64,000 nt of DNA from JANJTY01 sp038257155. GTDB taxonomy: Bacteria; Pseudomonadota; Gammaproteobacteria; Xanthomonadales; Xanthomonadaceae. Shown piece by piece: positions 25,516-37,500 of the stretch (its first letter is position 1; each line of letters starts with the position of its first letter). The stretch lies in contig JBBSJP010000017.1 in NCBI GenBank assembly GCA_038257155.1, positions 1-64,000 of the forward strand, written 5' to 3'. The notes under the pieces are model-generated. The model saw only the letters and a list, made by a program, of their open reading frames with translations. It did no database searches and was not told the origin of the DNA. Position numbers and translations under genes: made by a program.

Positions 25516-28500
25516 TGCGGCACCCCGCTGATCGCAGCTTCGCCACACACGGTGGACCTGGCAGATGCCTGCGAGCCCCGCTCAACCTGCACCCCGGGCA
25601 GCACCCGCCAGCGCGCCGGGCGAAGATCAACCGTCAGGGGTGCGTGCCAGACGGTTTCTCCCGCGATCACCAGACCCAGCCCCGCTGCTTCCAGGCGTAT
25701 TACAACGTCAAGTGCCAGGCCGCGCCAGGGCATCCAGGCACTGCCCTCGGCGCCACGACCAAGTCGCTGACTGAGGCGCAACCAGTCGCCATCGTGGCGA
25801 CGCTGCGCATCGAGCATGAGCACCACGGTTCCACTCGATGACACGCCCTCGGCCAGGCGCACCGGCAGCATTCCAGCGATATGTGGTCGCCGCTCTCCCG
25901 ACAGTCGCAGTTCACTGCAGGCCTGTGCATCGACCGCAACATCCAGCCACTCCAGACCCCAGCGCAGGGCACTGGAAGTCTCGAAGCCGTCCCTGAAGAT
26001 GACGAACACCACGTCATCGGTGTCGACTGCCGTGTTGTTCAGCAGGTTGATGTCGCTGCCGGGCGGCACGCTGGCGCTGGCGCTTTGCACGACGGTCTGC
26101 GGGGTGCTCTGATCGAGTGCAGGATCGACTCGCGCGGTGATCAGATAGACCGCTTGCTGTCCGGCTGCCAGACTGATGCTGTCGGTCACGTTGCCGCTGC
26201 CACCGGCGGCACAGCTCGCGCCTTGCAGGCCACTGCAGGTCCAGCTGGCATCAATCAATTCCGTCGCGATCAGCGCCTCCACGTTGATATCCGCGACCGC
26301 CTGCGAGCCGATGTTGACCACGCGCAGTTCGTACGTGGTCACTTCATCGGTCTCCAGTCCGTTGCGACCGTTGTCCAGGCTGACCATGACGTCACCGCCG
26401 GACACCAGGGTGGTTGTCTGGCTCGCACTGTTGTTGGCGAGCTGGGGGTCGTCGCCGCTGGTGCTCACGATGCCGTCGACAATGAACTGGCCAGGTGCCG
26501 GCGGCAGGCCGCTGAAGGCCAGTTCGATGACTGCCTCGCGACCGCTGACCACCTCGCCCATCGCGCAGCGCAGCGTCTGCGGGCTGACCAGTGCGCAAAT
26601 GTTGCCCGGCAAGGTCTGCGTCACCGGGGCCGACAGGTCGAGATCGATCACCACATTGAGGGCATTGGAAGGCCCATTGTTGCGGACCACCACACGGTAC
26701 GGCAGGGGAATTGAACCGGCCGGATCGAATGGATCCAGCGGATCCACCAGGGTCAGCAGCACGTCGGGCTGGACCAGGATCGGATCGCTGTCGCTGTCGC
26801 TGTCGTTTCCGAGATTGGTGTCAAAGGCATCACCTTGTACCTGGGCGTTGGCGGTATTGACCAGCTGGCCGATGGCCGATGGCTGCAGCTGGGCTTCGAT
26901 CAACAGGATCGCCTGCGAGGAGGCCGGCAGCGAGGCAATGAAGTCGGGGCTGCCCGCGCCCGTCGCTGGGCAACTGGCACCACCGGTGCCAGCACAGGTC
27001 CAGGTGGCCGTGATCAGGGTGTCGGGCAGCAAGTCCCATACCCTGACCTGGGGTGCATCGCTGGGCCCGCTGTTCGTCAAAGTGATGGTGTAGACCAGCA
27101 CATCTCCCGCCACCACCGCATCAACCCCATTGGTCTTGTCGACCGCCACATCAACCAAGGCGATGACTTCGGTCGTGACTTCGTCCGACTGGTCGCCGGG
27201 CGTTGGGTCACTGGCACCGGACTCCGGAATCAGCTCGACGCGATTCGGCAGGGTACCGACGAAGGAGGAAGCAATCGTCGCGTTGATGCTGATGGTCAGT
27301 GTGTCTCCCACCAGCACATTGGCTGCGAACGCCAAGCTGCCGCTACCGCTGGCCGGGCACTGCGATCCGCCACTGGCAACGCAGCTCCAGCTGGCATTGA
27401 CCACGGCCGGGTGCAGGGTGTCTACGACCTGCAGGCCGAGTGCGTCGCTCGGGCCAGCATTGCTCACCTCAATCTGGTAGCTGATCGACTCGCCGGCAAT
27501 GCCGTTGGCCGGACCTGACTTGCTCACGCTGATGTCCGACACCACGGTGATGGTGGTCTGGTCGATGCCACTATTGTCGGCTGGTGCCGGGTCGGTGCCT
27601 GCGGCGGGCAGAACTGTGGCCTCGTTCTCCAGCACGCCACGCGCACTCGGATGGACGACAAGATCCAACTCGAACTCGGCCCATCCTCCAACCCCAAGGT
27701 CGACGTCCCGCTCGATGGCTGCTTCCTCGCCTGCGGCAACAAGGCAGCGCGAAAGAGCGAGCTCGTCGAGCTGCACGATGGCGCCGGGTTGCGGCGAGCT
27801 CAGATAAAGCGACGAAAGTCCGTCGAGATGGATCAGCTCATTGGCGCCGGCCAGCTGTTCGACCGGCTGATCCAGGCGGAAACGATGATCCAGTGCGCCA
27901 CCGCTCCAGTCACGTGCGAACACGTGCACCACCCCCGCCGCATCGGACAGGTAGAGCCGTGAACCGAATGTGTCGCGACTCAATGCGCCGGGCTGCTCGA
28001 GTCCGGGAATCTGGTCATAACTTGTTTGATGCGTGAGGGTACCGTCGGCAGCGCGATCAAACAGTGCGATACCACCCGAGCCCAGCACGTAGATCTCAGT
28101 GTCGCCAGGTGCAGCAAGCAGATCGCGCGCATTTGCCATCACGGCGAGTCCGGCTTCCCCGGCACGCCTGACGCCGCGATAGATCAGCCCGCCGGTTGCC
28201 GCATTGACCGAAAAGTGGCTGAGCGCTGCGGATGTCGTCGCTGCTGCGTAGAGCTGCTCACCGCCTTCGCTGAGGTGCAGACGGCGCACTCCGCGAATCA
28301 CGTTGCTGTCCGGGACGATCGTTCCCAGGCCATCGGCGACACGCTCGACGAAGCTGATGACACCGCTGACCGTGTCGCGCCGGAAGGCAGCAATCGCATT
28401 CGAGAGCGGTGCTGCGACGAACACCATGCTGCCGTCCTTCGACACCACGACATGCGCAGCACCAAGCAGGCCGGCCACGCCATTGCTGCCCGAGGCCAGC

Positions 28501-31500
28501 TGCTGCGCGAAGCGCAGTTCGCCGTTCTCGATGCGCTCGAACACCAGCAGACTGTTGGCGACCGCCGAGGTGACGAACACGTGGCGGCCATCATCCGTGA
28601 GCGCGACGTACGACGCGCCTGCCATTCCGGCAACCGTGGTGTCGCCAAGCGCTGTGCCGTCCTGAATGAGTTGCAGCGTGCCGAAGCTGCCATCCGGCAG
28701 GCGCGGAATGACCAGCAGGGCGTTCTGTGCGGGACTGACGGCAAACAGGGTCTGCGCGTCGGACGATAGCGCCATGGCGGTGACGCCGGCCAGTTGCGGC
28801 AGCTGTATCGATGTCGTGGTATTGGCGAGTGCCAGCGGCAAGTTTGCCTCGCAGCGCCAGGCGCCCTCGCCCGGCCGCACGCCCGCAGTGACTGCCGGGA
28901 ACAGGGGCGGCAAGTCGGTAACTCGTGCCAGCAAGGCATCGGAGACACCGGCGTTGGCAACATCGATGCGGTAGCTCAGTGGCAAACCGGCAACCACCTG
29001 GGTGAGCCCGTCGGTCTTGCTGATTGACAGATCCGGTGCCGGCTGCAGTTGATTGATGTTGACTGCAACGTTGTCGGACGCATCGAGCTCCTGGGCGGCG
29101 ACCTGCGGCATCACACTGGCCTCGTAGCGCAATTCGCCCAGGGCATTGGCAAATATCTCGCCATGCACGTGGTAGGTGAGGCTGCCGTTCGGTGCGATGT
29201 CAACCATCTGGGTGCCGATCTGCTGGTCACCGGCGATGGCGCAACGCGAACCGCGTGCAAGCGCCAGAACCGCAACGCCACCCGCGGTGTCATCCGCGGC
29301 GCTGTAAAGCTGTTGGCCATTGTGCGAGACAGCCATCGCGGCCACCCCGGCAAGCTGCGCCGCATCGATCTGGCTGATCTGCTGCAACAGCAGGGGCGCG
29401 TCGCCCAGCAGGCTGAACAGGCTGATGCTGCCACTGCCCGCTGCCGCAACGTAGAGTCGTGCCTGATCCGCCTCGAACAGCAGGGCGCGTGGCAAGCTCA
29501 TGCCACTGATTCCGTCCGCACCGTTGGCGATCACGAAGTCCAGCTCGAAGCCCGGCTCTTCACCCTCGGTGAAGTTGAAGCGACTGACCCTGCTGCTCGC
29601 CTCGGAGGCAACGAACACGTCGTTCTGACTGACCGTCATCGCGACCGGATCGGCCAGTGCGCCGGACAGCAACTCGAACTCCTGTTCGATCGCCGCAAAA
29701 CTGAGTTGGCCGGTCGATGCATTACGTGCAAACGCGGCCAGGGACAGATTGCTTCTGGCGACGGCGAGCAAATGCGTGGCACCGTCGCTCCAGGCCATGT
29801 CGGTGACACCACCAAGACCATCAACGCCAGGGTCGGTCTGGCGAATGATGCCGGTCTGGGTGAGCAGACCCGTGCTGGCATTGACCGAGAACAGGGCGAT
29901 CGCGTTGTCCAACGCGCCTGCGGCATAGAGGCGCGCTCCGCCCGGGGCGAACAGCAGGCTGCGGACGCCACCCAGGCCGTCGATACCCAGTTCGCCATCC
30001 TGATACTGCGCGACGAAGCTCAGCAGACCGCTTGTCGTATCGCGGGAGAACACCGCGAGCGCGTCGGAATCGGAGCCGGCGACATAGAGGAATCGTTGGT
30101 CACCCGACAGCACGATGTCGGCAGCGCCATTGATGCCGGCCACTCCGGCTGTCCCGTTCTGGTAGGTCGCGATCGAGGTGAGTGAGCCGTCGAGCGGATT
30201 GCGTCGGTAGGCCGTCACGATGCCCAGGGCGCCGCGTTGTCCCGCCACGTAGACGTGATTGCCAAGCGAGTCTGCCACCAGGACACGGTGTGCGTCACTG
30301 GCTGCGGCGATCTGCTGGGTCACGCTCAGCGAACCTGCAATCGGCGTTGCTTCGCAACTCCAGTCAACGTTGAACAGGGCCGAAGGAATCAGGTCCTGGA
30401 CCAGGGCATTGCCGGCGTACGACGGGCCGAGATTGCTGACCGTGACGGCGTAGTCGATCGGACCGCCGGGCACCGCCTCGGCCAGGCCATCATCGATCGA
30501 GATGACCAGATTCATGGCTGGCGACAGCACCGTGTCTCCGTCGGTTGCCGAGTTGTTCGACTCGTTGGGATCGAACACGCCGCTTGCCTGGATCGTGGCG
30601 GTGTTGATCAGCCGACCACTGGCCCCTTCGGCCACTTGCCCCGTGGCTTCGAACACCACCTGGCCACCAACCGGCAGACTGACCGTGGACTGAAGATTGC
30701 CATTGCCCGACGGGGTGCAGCCCGCTCCGAAGCTGCTGGTGCAGGTCCAGCTGACTGCAGTGAACGCGTCCGGGAAGATGTCGGTGATGACGGCCGAGAG
30801 CACATCACTGGGCCCATTGTTGACCGCGCTGATGATGTAGGTCACCGGATCGCCAGGCGCCACACCGCCAAGCCCGTCGAACAGCGCCGCCAGGAAGTCC
30901 AGTTCGCCATCACCGAGCCCACGATCGAACATCGAAAGCGCGGCATCGCTGCGTGCCGCAGCATAGGCATTCAACCCATCCGGTGCGACCAGGACATCCG
31001 CGACTCCGGCAAGCCCGAGCACATTCCCGCCGATCGCGGGTGCAGGGTCACCGTTGGCAATCGAGCCGCCAAACGAGAGCGACCCGTCGAGCGCCACATC
31101 CAGCCGCAGCAGGGCATTGGAAGCGCTCGCGGCGACCAAGATCTGCCCAGCACCGGGCGTCCAGCGCAGGCGGTTGGCCCCCGCCAGCCCTGTGGTGCCA
31201 TCGACTCCATCCTGCAGGCCCGGCAACGGAGTCAGCTGACCAGTGTCGGCGGCTCGCGACAGCCTCACGACGCTGGCATCCCCGCCACCCAGCACGTAAA
31301 GCTGATCGCCCGCGTTGTTGATCAGCAGTGAACGGATGCCGCCCAGTCCGGTGAAGCCGCCCTGGTTGTTGAGGTAGCGGGTCTGGTAGGTCAGCAGGCC
31401 AAAGCTTGAACTGGCCGGTGTGGTGTTGCGCAGGAACACAGCGACGCTGTCAGCCGCCGCGCCGAGCGCGTACAGGTGGCGGCCATCCGGTGAAACCGCC

Positions 31501-34500
31501 AGGGCAATCGGCGCGCCAAGGCCGTCAACGCCGCCCACGGCATCCTGCACCATGCCCTTGAAAGTGAGACGACCATAATTCGCCGATGCGGATGCGCTGT
31601 CGCGGGTGAAGATCGCGATGGCATTCGAGAACTCTCCAGCCACGTAGACGTGGCTGCCATCCGGACTCATCGCCAGAGCGCGTGCGCCAGACAGACCGGT
31701 CACACCAAGGATGCCGTTCTGTTCGATTTCGAGGAACGCCAGACGCCCGGTGGAACGGTTGCGCGCAAAGGTGGCCACGCTGTTGTCCGATGGGCTGGCG
31801 GCATACACATGATCGCCATCCGCACTGAGCATCAGATCCGCAACTGCCGCCAGTCCGGTGACACCGCCCTGGCCGCTGCGCAGCACGGAATCGAAACGGG
31901 CCTCGCCGTTGAAGGCTGATGGCTGGGGATCGCGCAGGATGCGGAACACTCCGATTGCGTTGTCGTTGGTGCCCGCGACATAGACGTTGTCGGCGTCGCC
32001 GACGATGACACTGGCGCCGGCCAGTCCGTCGTATTCGGCAAGCCCGTCGTCCTTGGTGATCGCCAGATCGGCGATCAGGGAAACCTGATCGGTATCGTTG
32101 GCGGAATTGTTTCCGGGCACCGGGTCAATTCCTGGCGGAACGCTCAGGGAGACGGTATTGCTGAGGGTGCCGGTGTGGCCGTCCTGCAAGGCGACGGTCA
32201 GGGTAATCAGCACGCTGCCGCCGGCAGCAATGGTGATCGGCACGTTCACCAGATCGCCGGTGCCGCCGGGGGGGCAGAAGGTATCCACCTGGCGGGCGAA
32301 CTGGCTGATCGATGCGTCCAGCGTGCCGGCCACGTAGACGTGGTTGCTCTCCTCGTCGATCAGCAGGCCGGTGGCGCCGCTCAAGCCCTCGACGTCGGCG
32401 CTCTCGTTGCTGCGCAGGCCAAGGAAATTCAAGGCGCCACTCTCGGAATCACGCACGAACCAGGCGACCGAACTGCCGGTCTGCGCGGTGACATACAGGT
32501 GCACGCCATCGGCGGTCATGGCGGCTCGCCGGGGCGCCAGCAGTCCCTGCGTGCCCGCCACGCCCTCGTCGACGCTGCTGGCGAAAGTCAGGTTGCCGAA
32601 AGCAGGCAAGGTGTTGTTGGTTTCGCGCCTCAGCACCAACACGCGATTGTCAAGCGCGGCGCTGAGATAGGCATGCTTGCCCTCGGGATCGAACACCAGC
32701 GATGCCGCTCCTGCAGCCGATGTGCCGAACTCGGCCGCGCCGCGGACATTGCGGAACCACAGCCGCCCGGTGGTGGCCGAGCGGTTGAACAAGGCGACGC
32801 TGCCGTCAGCTCCCGACACCGCATAGAGGTGGGCACCATCCGGACTGATGGCGAGGAATTCGACGCTGGCAAGACCCGCCACGACGCCGCCCGCATCGTC
32901 GGGGTCATTGACACCGTTCTGCTCGGTCTCGATCCAGCTCAACTGACCGGTGCTGGCATTGCGGGAAAACACCGCGATGGCGTTGTCGTTGGCGCCAGCA
33001 ACATAGAGGTAGGCGCCGTCCGGACTCAGCACCAGATGCAGGGCCTGATCGAGCCCGACCACGCCTTGCACGCGCTGCACCAGTTGCACGCTCAATCCGC
33101 CCGAACCATTGTCGCCAAGCTCGAACACCGCCACTGCATCGGAGATACGACTGGCGACATAGACGAAACGGCCATTGCTGCTGGCCACGACCGAGCGCGC
33201 ACCTTCAAGCACATTGATCAACTCGCCCTGCAGGGTATCGCCCTGGGCGATCGCCGCAGCCAGCGCAAGGCTGCCGTCAAGCGGATTGCGCAGGAACAGA
33301 TTAAGGCTGTTGTCCAGCACGCTGGCCGCCGCCAGATACGTACCCGAGCTTCCTCCGGTGATCAGCGACAGTCCACTGACTCCCCCCAGTCGCGGCGGCA
33401 GGCTGGCGCTTCCGCTGGTATAGGCCTGGTTGAATTCGAGCGCACCGGAACCCGCAGCAAGACAAGTCCAGCTGGCGCTGGCGGCATCGAAACCGGGTTG
33501 TCCGCTGAGCAGGTCCGTCAGGGTTATCGGATTCGACGCATCGTGCACCAGATTGCTGGGACCCTGATTGCGCACTTCGATTTCGTAAGTCACCGTTTCG
33601 CCCGCCACCACGGAGACACGATCGTTGGTCTTGGTGACCGTCAGGTCGCCGCGCGGGGTCAAGTCGGTGAAGTCGGTCGAGCTGTTGTTGCTGCTGACAG
33701 GATCGGTCACGCGCGGCGGCGGTGTCACCGTCGCAGTGTTCGTCAGGATGCCGGTGGCATCCGGGCGGATCGTGCCCGATATCCGATAGACCAGGGTTCC
33801 GCCGGCACCGATATCGACACTGTCATTGATGGAGCCACCACCACCCGAGCTGCAGCTCGATCCGGTTCCCACCGCGAAGGAGGCGATGGCGTTGCTGCCG
33901 AATCCGGCGGCGTAAATGTTGTTGGAGTCCGGGCTGACGGCGATCGCATAGACGCTGTTGATTCCGTCCACGCCCTCGATGCCGTTGGTGCGGACTTCCA
34001 GCGGTAGCAGCGAGCCGAATGCCTGACTGCTGGCATTGGTGTCTCGGTCAAACGCCAGCACGCTGTGGCCAAACTGGGCGGCCACGTAGACCCGCCGCCC
34101 ATCCGGGCTCACTTGCACGTCGCGCGGCCCACTCATGCGCACGACGCCGCCCTGGTTGTTGCTGTACTGGAACTGCGGCACCAGGGTGCCGGCAGCCGGA
34201 TTGCCCGGATCGATCACCCGACGCAGCAAGTACAGCCGGCTGCTGTTTTGGGCAACCACGTAGACATGGGCGTTGTTGGCTTCGACCGGCCCCGTCGGCA
34301 AGCTGATGCTGGCCAGCCCATCATTGGTGCCCAGTGGCAAGGCCTGCAGGAAGGTCAGGGCGCCAGAAACCGGGTTACGGCTGAACACCGTCACGATGTT
34401 CGACTCGAAGCCGACTGCGAACAGCTGTTGCCCGTCGCGCGACACCACCAGATCCCGCACGCCCAACAGGCCGCTCACGCCCGCCTGGCCGTCGCGCACC

Positions 34501-37500
34501 ACGCCGACCTGGCTGAGGCTGCCGTTCGTCTCTCGCCTGAAGATGCCAATCGCGGCTTCGAAGGATGCGGCCACATAGACATGGCGGTTCTGGTTGTCCA
34601 GAGCGATGCCGCGGGCACCCGCCAGACCATCGAAGCCGGCCTGATTGTCGCGCAGCACCTGCAGGGGTGACAGGCGCCCGTAATCCGGATGTAGCTCATC
34701 GTCCTCACGCGTGAGCACGGCAAGCGAGTTGCCATCCTCGCTGGAGACGTAGACCAGCTGTCCGTCGGCACTGACCTGTACGTGGCGCGCCGCGAACAGC
34801 CCGTCAAAACCACCCTGGCCTTGACTGTAGGAATCGAGGAACACCAGGTGCTCGCCGGCCGAGTCATCGCTCTGTCCCAGCGTCTCATTGCGCTCGAACA
34901 CGGTCAGCGAGTTGTCCCCCAGGTTCACTGCATAGACGTGCCTGCGATCCAGCGGGCTGATCGCCACATCAGCGGGAGCCAGGAGCCCGGGCAGGATTCC
35001 ACCGGGTGGGTTGGGCAATAGCGGATCGCCGCGTCGGTCGCGCTCGAGGAAGGCGAACAGCGGGTCCGGCGCGCGGCGCGAATAGACCGCCAGAGCGCGG
35101 GTCAGCAGACTGGCGGATGGGATCACCAGGTGTCGGCCATCGCTCGTGACGCTTGCCCCTGCAGCCAGCGCCAGCGCCGGATGCTCGGCACCCCGCAGCA
35201 AGGCTTCGTAGCGCAGCCCGCCGTTCTGGGTGTCGCGGCGGAACTGCAGCAGGCTGGCATCGAAGCGATTGAGACTGAAGACGTGCTCACCGTCGGGCGA
35301 GATGGCAAGGCGGGTTGTGCCAGCCAGCGCATCGGGCAGCGGCAGCGGCGGTTCGGGAAGCTGGGTCAGGGTCGCGTAGGCGTAGACCAGGCGCTTCTGC
35401 AACTCGCCGTCCTCGCTGTAATCGGCCAGGACAATCCTGGCAGCGCCGCCGGCAGCGATGTAAAGGTGCCTGCTGGCGGGCTCGATCAGCAGATCACGCA
35501 CGCCGGCGAGGTCGGCGTCGACCGGCAGCTGATCGAGCAGGCTCAGGCTTCCTACCGGATCCGTGCCACCCAGTGTGTTGATCGCGAATGACGCGACCGA
35601 GCCTGCGCTAGCCGAACCGACGAACAGGATGGAGTCGCCAAGCGACAAGGCCATTGCTGCAGGGTCTGTCGGTACGCCAGTGCTATGCGTGGCGAGAAAA
35701 ATTGGCAGGCGACTGGTCTGGTCGATGCGATAGATGGCGACCACGCCATCGCCGCTGACATAGATGTTCTGACCGGTCACAACAATCCGCTCGGGCACTT
35801 CCGGCATGCCCTGCGAGAGGCTGCCGGCAAAGCTCAGGCGGCCATGATCGGGATTGGCGGCATTGGTGGCGCGCGAGAAGCTGACGATATTGCCCGGGCC
35901 ACTGCCGCTGGTCGCCGAGGAAATGACATGAAGCATCGTGCCATCGGTGCTGAGCACGAGATCCAGCGGATCAAGCATGCCGCTCACGACGCCACCCGAA
36001 TCCGAGGGGTCGTTGACGCCGTCGAGCTCGGTCTCGATCACGGCCATGTCGCCAAAGCCTGCGCCTGGCACGTTTTCTCGCTGCAACACGATGATGCTCG
36101 ATGCGGTGCGCGAGGCCACATAGGCATGCCGTCCATCAGCGCTCATCGCCAACGCACTGCCCTGGGTGTCCGGCGGCCCTGCCTGGGCACGGAACTCCAA
36201 GTCGCCCGGAACGGGCGTTGTTGCTTCACAGGTCCAGCTGACATTGTCCAGCTCGGCCGGGACCAGGTCGGTCACCGAGGCGCCGAATACATCGTCGGGA
36301 CCCAGGTTGTTGATGGTGATGGTGTATTCGTTGTCGGTTCCAGGGACCGCCGTGGCACGGAAGTCGTCCTTCACGACAGTCAGGTCGGCTTCGGCAATCA
36401 GGCCGGTTTCGATGGTGTCACTCGCTGAGCCGATCGACGTCGCCGAAATCGTCGCCGTGTTGCTGACCACGCCCGGTGGCGAAGAGTCGGTGTCAACGGT
36501 AACGGTAAACAGGATCAAGCCACCCGGATCCAGATCCACCGTGGTGGCCAGCCCGGCCCCGCCACCCGAAAGCTGATCGCAGGCGGTCGAGCCGGAAGGG
36601 TTTGCCTGCACGACGCATTCCCAGCTTGCGCTGGTCGGCTCCAGACCCGGCGTGTTCAGCAGGTCGGTAACGCTGGCATCGGGCACGAAACTGGGGCCGT
36701 CGTTGCCGACCAGGATTTCGTAGACCAGGCGGAAGGGGGCCTGGGTGGAACCCGGTGTCACTGGCTCGACCGACTCGGCGCTCTTCTGCAGTGTGAGAGT
36801 GGCGCTGGGATTCAGCACCGTGTTGCTGTCGGTGCTGGTGTTGTTGGCCGGATTTCCGTCAACGACGTCCGGCGGCAGGGTGATCGTGGCCGTGTTGCTC
36901 AGCGTCCCCGTCGCCTCCGGATGCAGTTGGCCTGAGACCGTGAACATCACAGTGGTCTGGCCAGGCAGATCGGCCAGATTGTCGAGGATATTGCTCGTGA
37001 CCGGCGAGGTCGGTGTGCCGACGCCGCAGTTGGTGCTGTTGCTGTTGCAACACGCGCCGTCAGAGGCGAGACACTGCCAGCTGATCGAGCCCGGCACGAA
37101 ACCCGCAGCGACTGTTCCGAAGAGCGGAAGCGTGTCTTCTACCCGAACGTTGTTGGCCGTGGTGAAGCCGTCATTGCTCACCGTGATCGTGTAGCTGTGT
37201 GGTGTGCCCGGAATCGCACTCGTCACGCCGTCGGTCTTGATCACCCGTATGTCGGTGCTGAGCTCGATGCTGACCGTATCGGTGCTGGACTTGCCGGTCG
37301 CCGGATTCAGTACGCTCACCCCCGCATCGGTGAGCGCGATGGTCGCCGTATTGGCCAGGGATCCGGACGCGGCGCCACCGATCGAAACGTAGGCCTCAAG
37401 GCGGCTGCTGCTGCCCGCTGCCAGCCGGAACGGAAGGTCGGCAATGTCGCCCGCGCCCTGCACCACCTCGGGCGCGAGACAGGTAAGTGGTGTGTAGTTG

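Noticed and set aside
26835..35591. Many long + strand frames opposite the 4643-residue protein gene
   Set aside because: Same composition artefact; the minus-strand frame has clear DUF11 and propeller motifs over the whole length.
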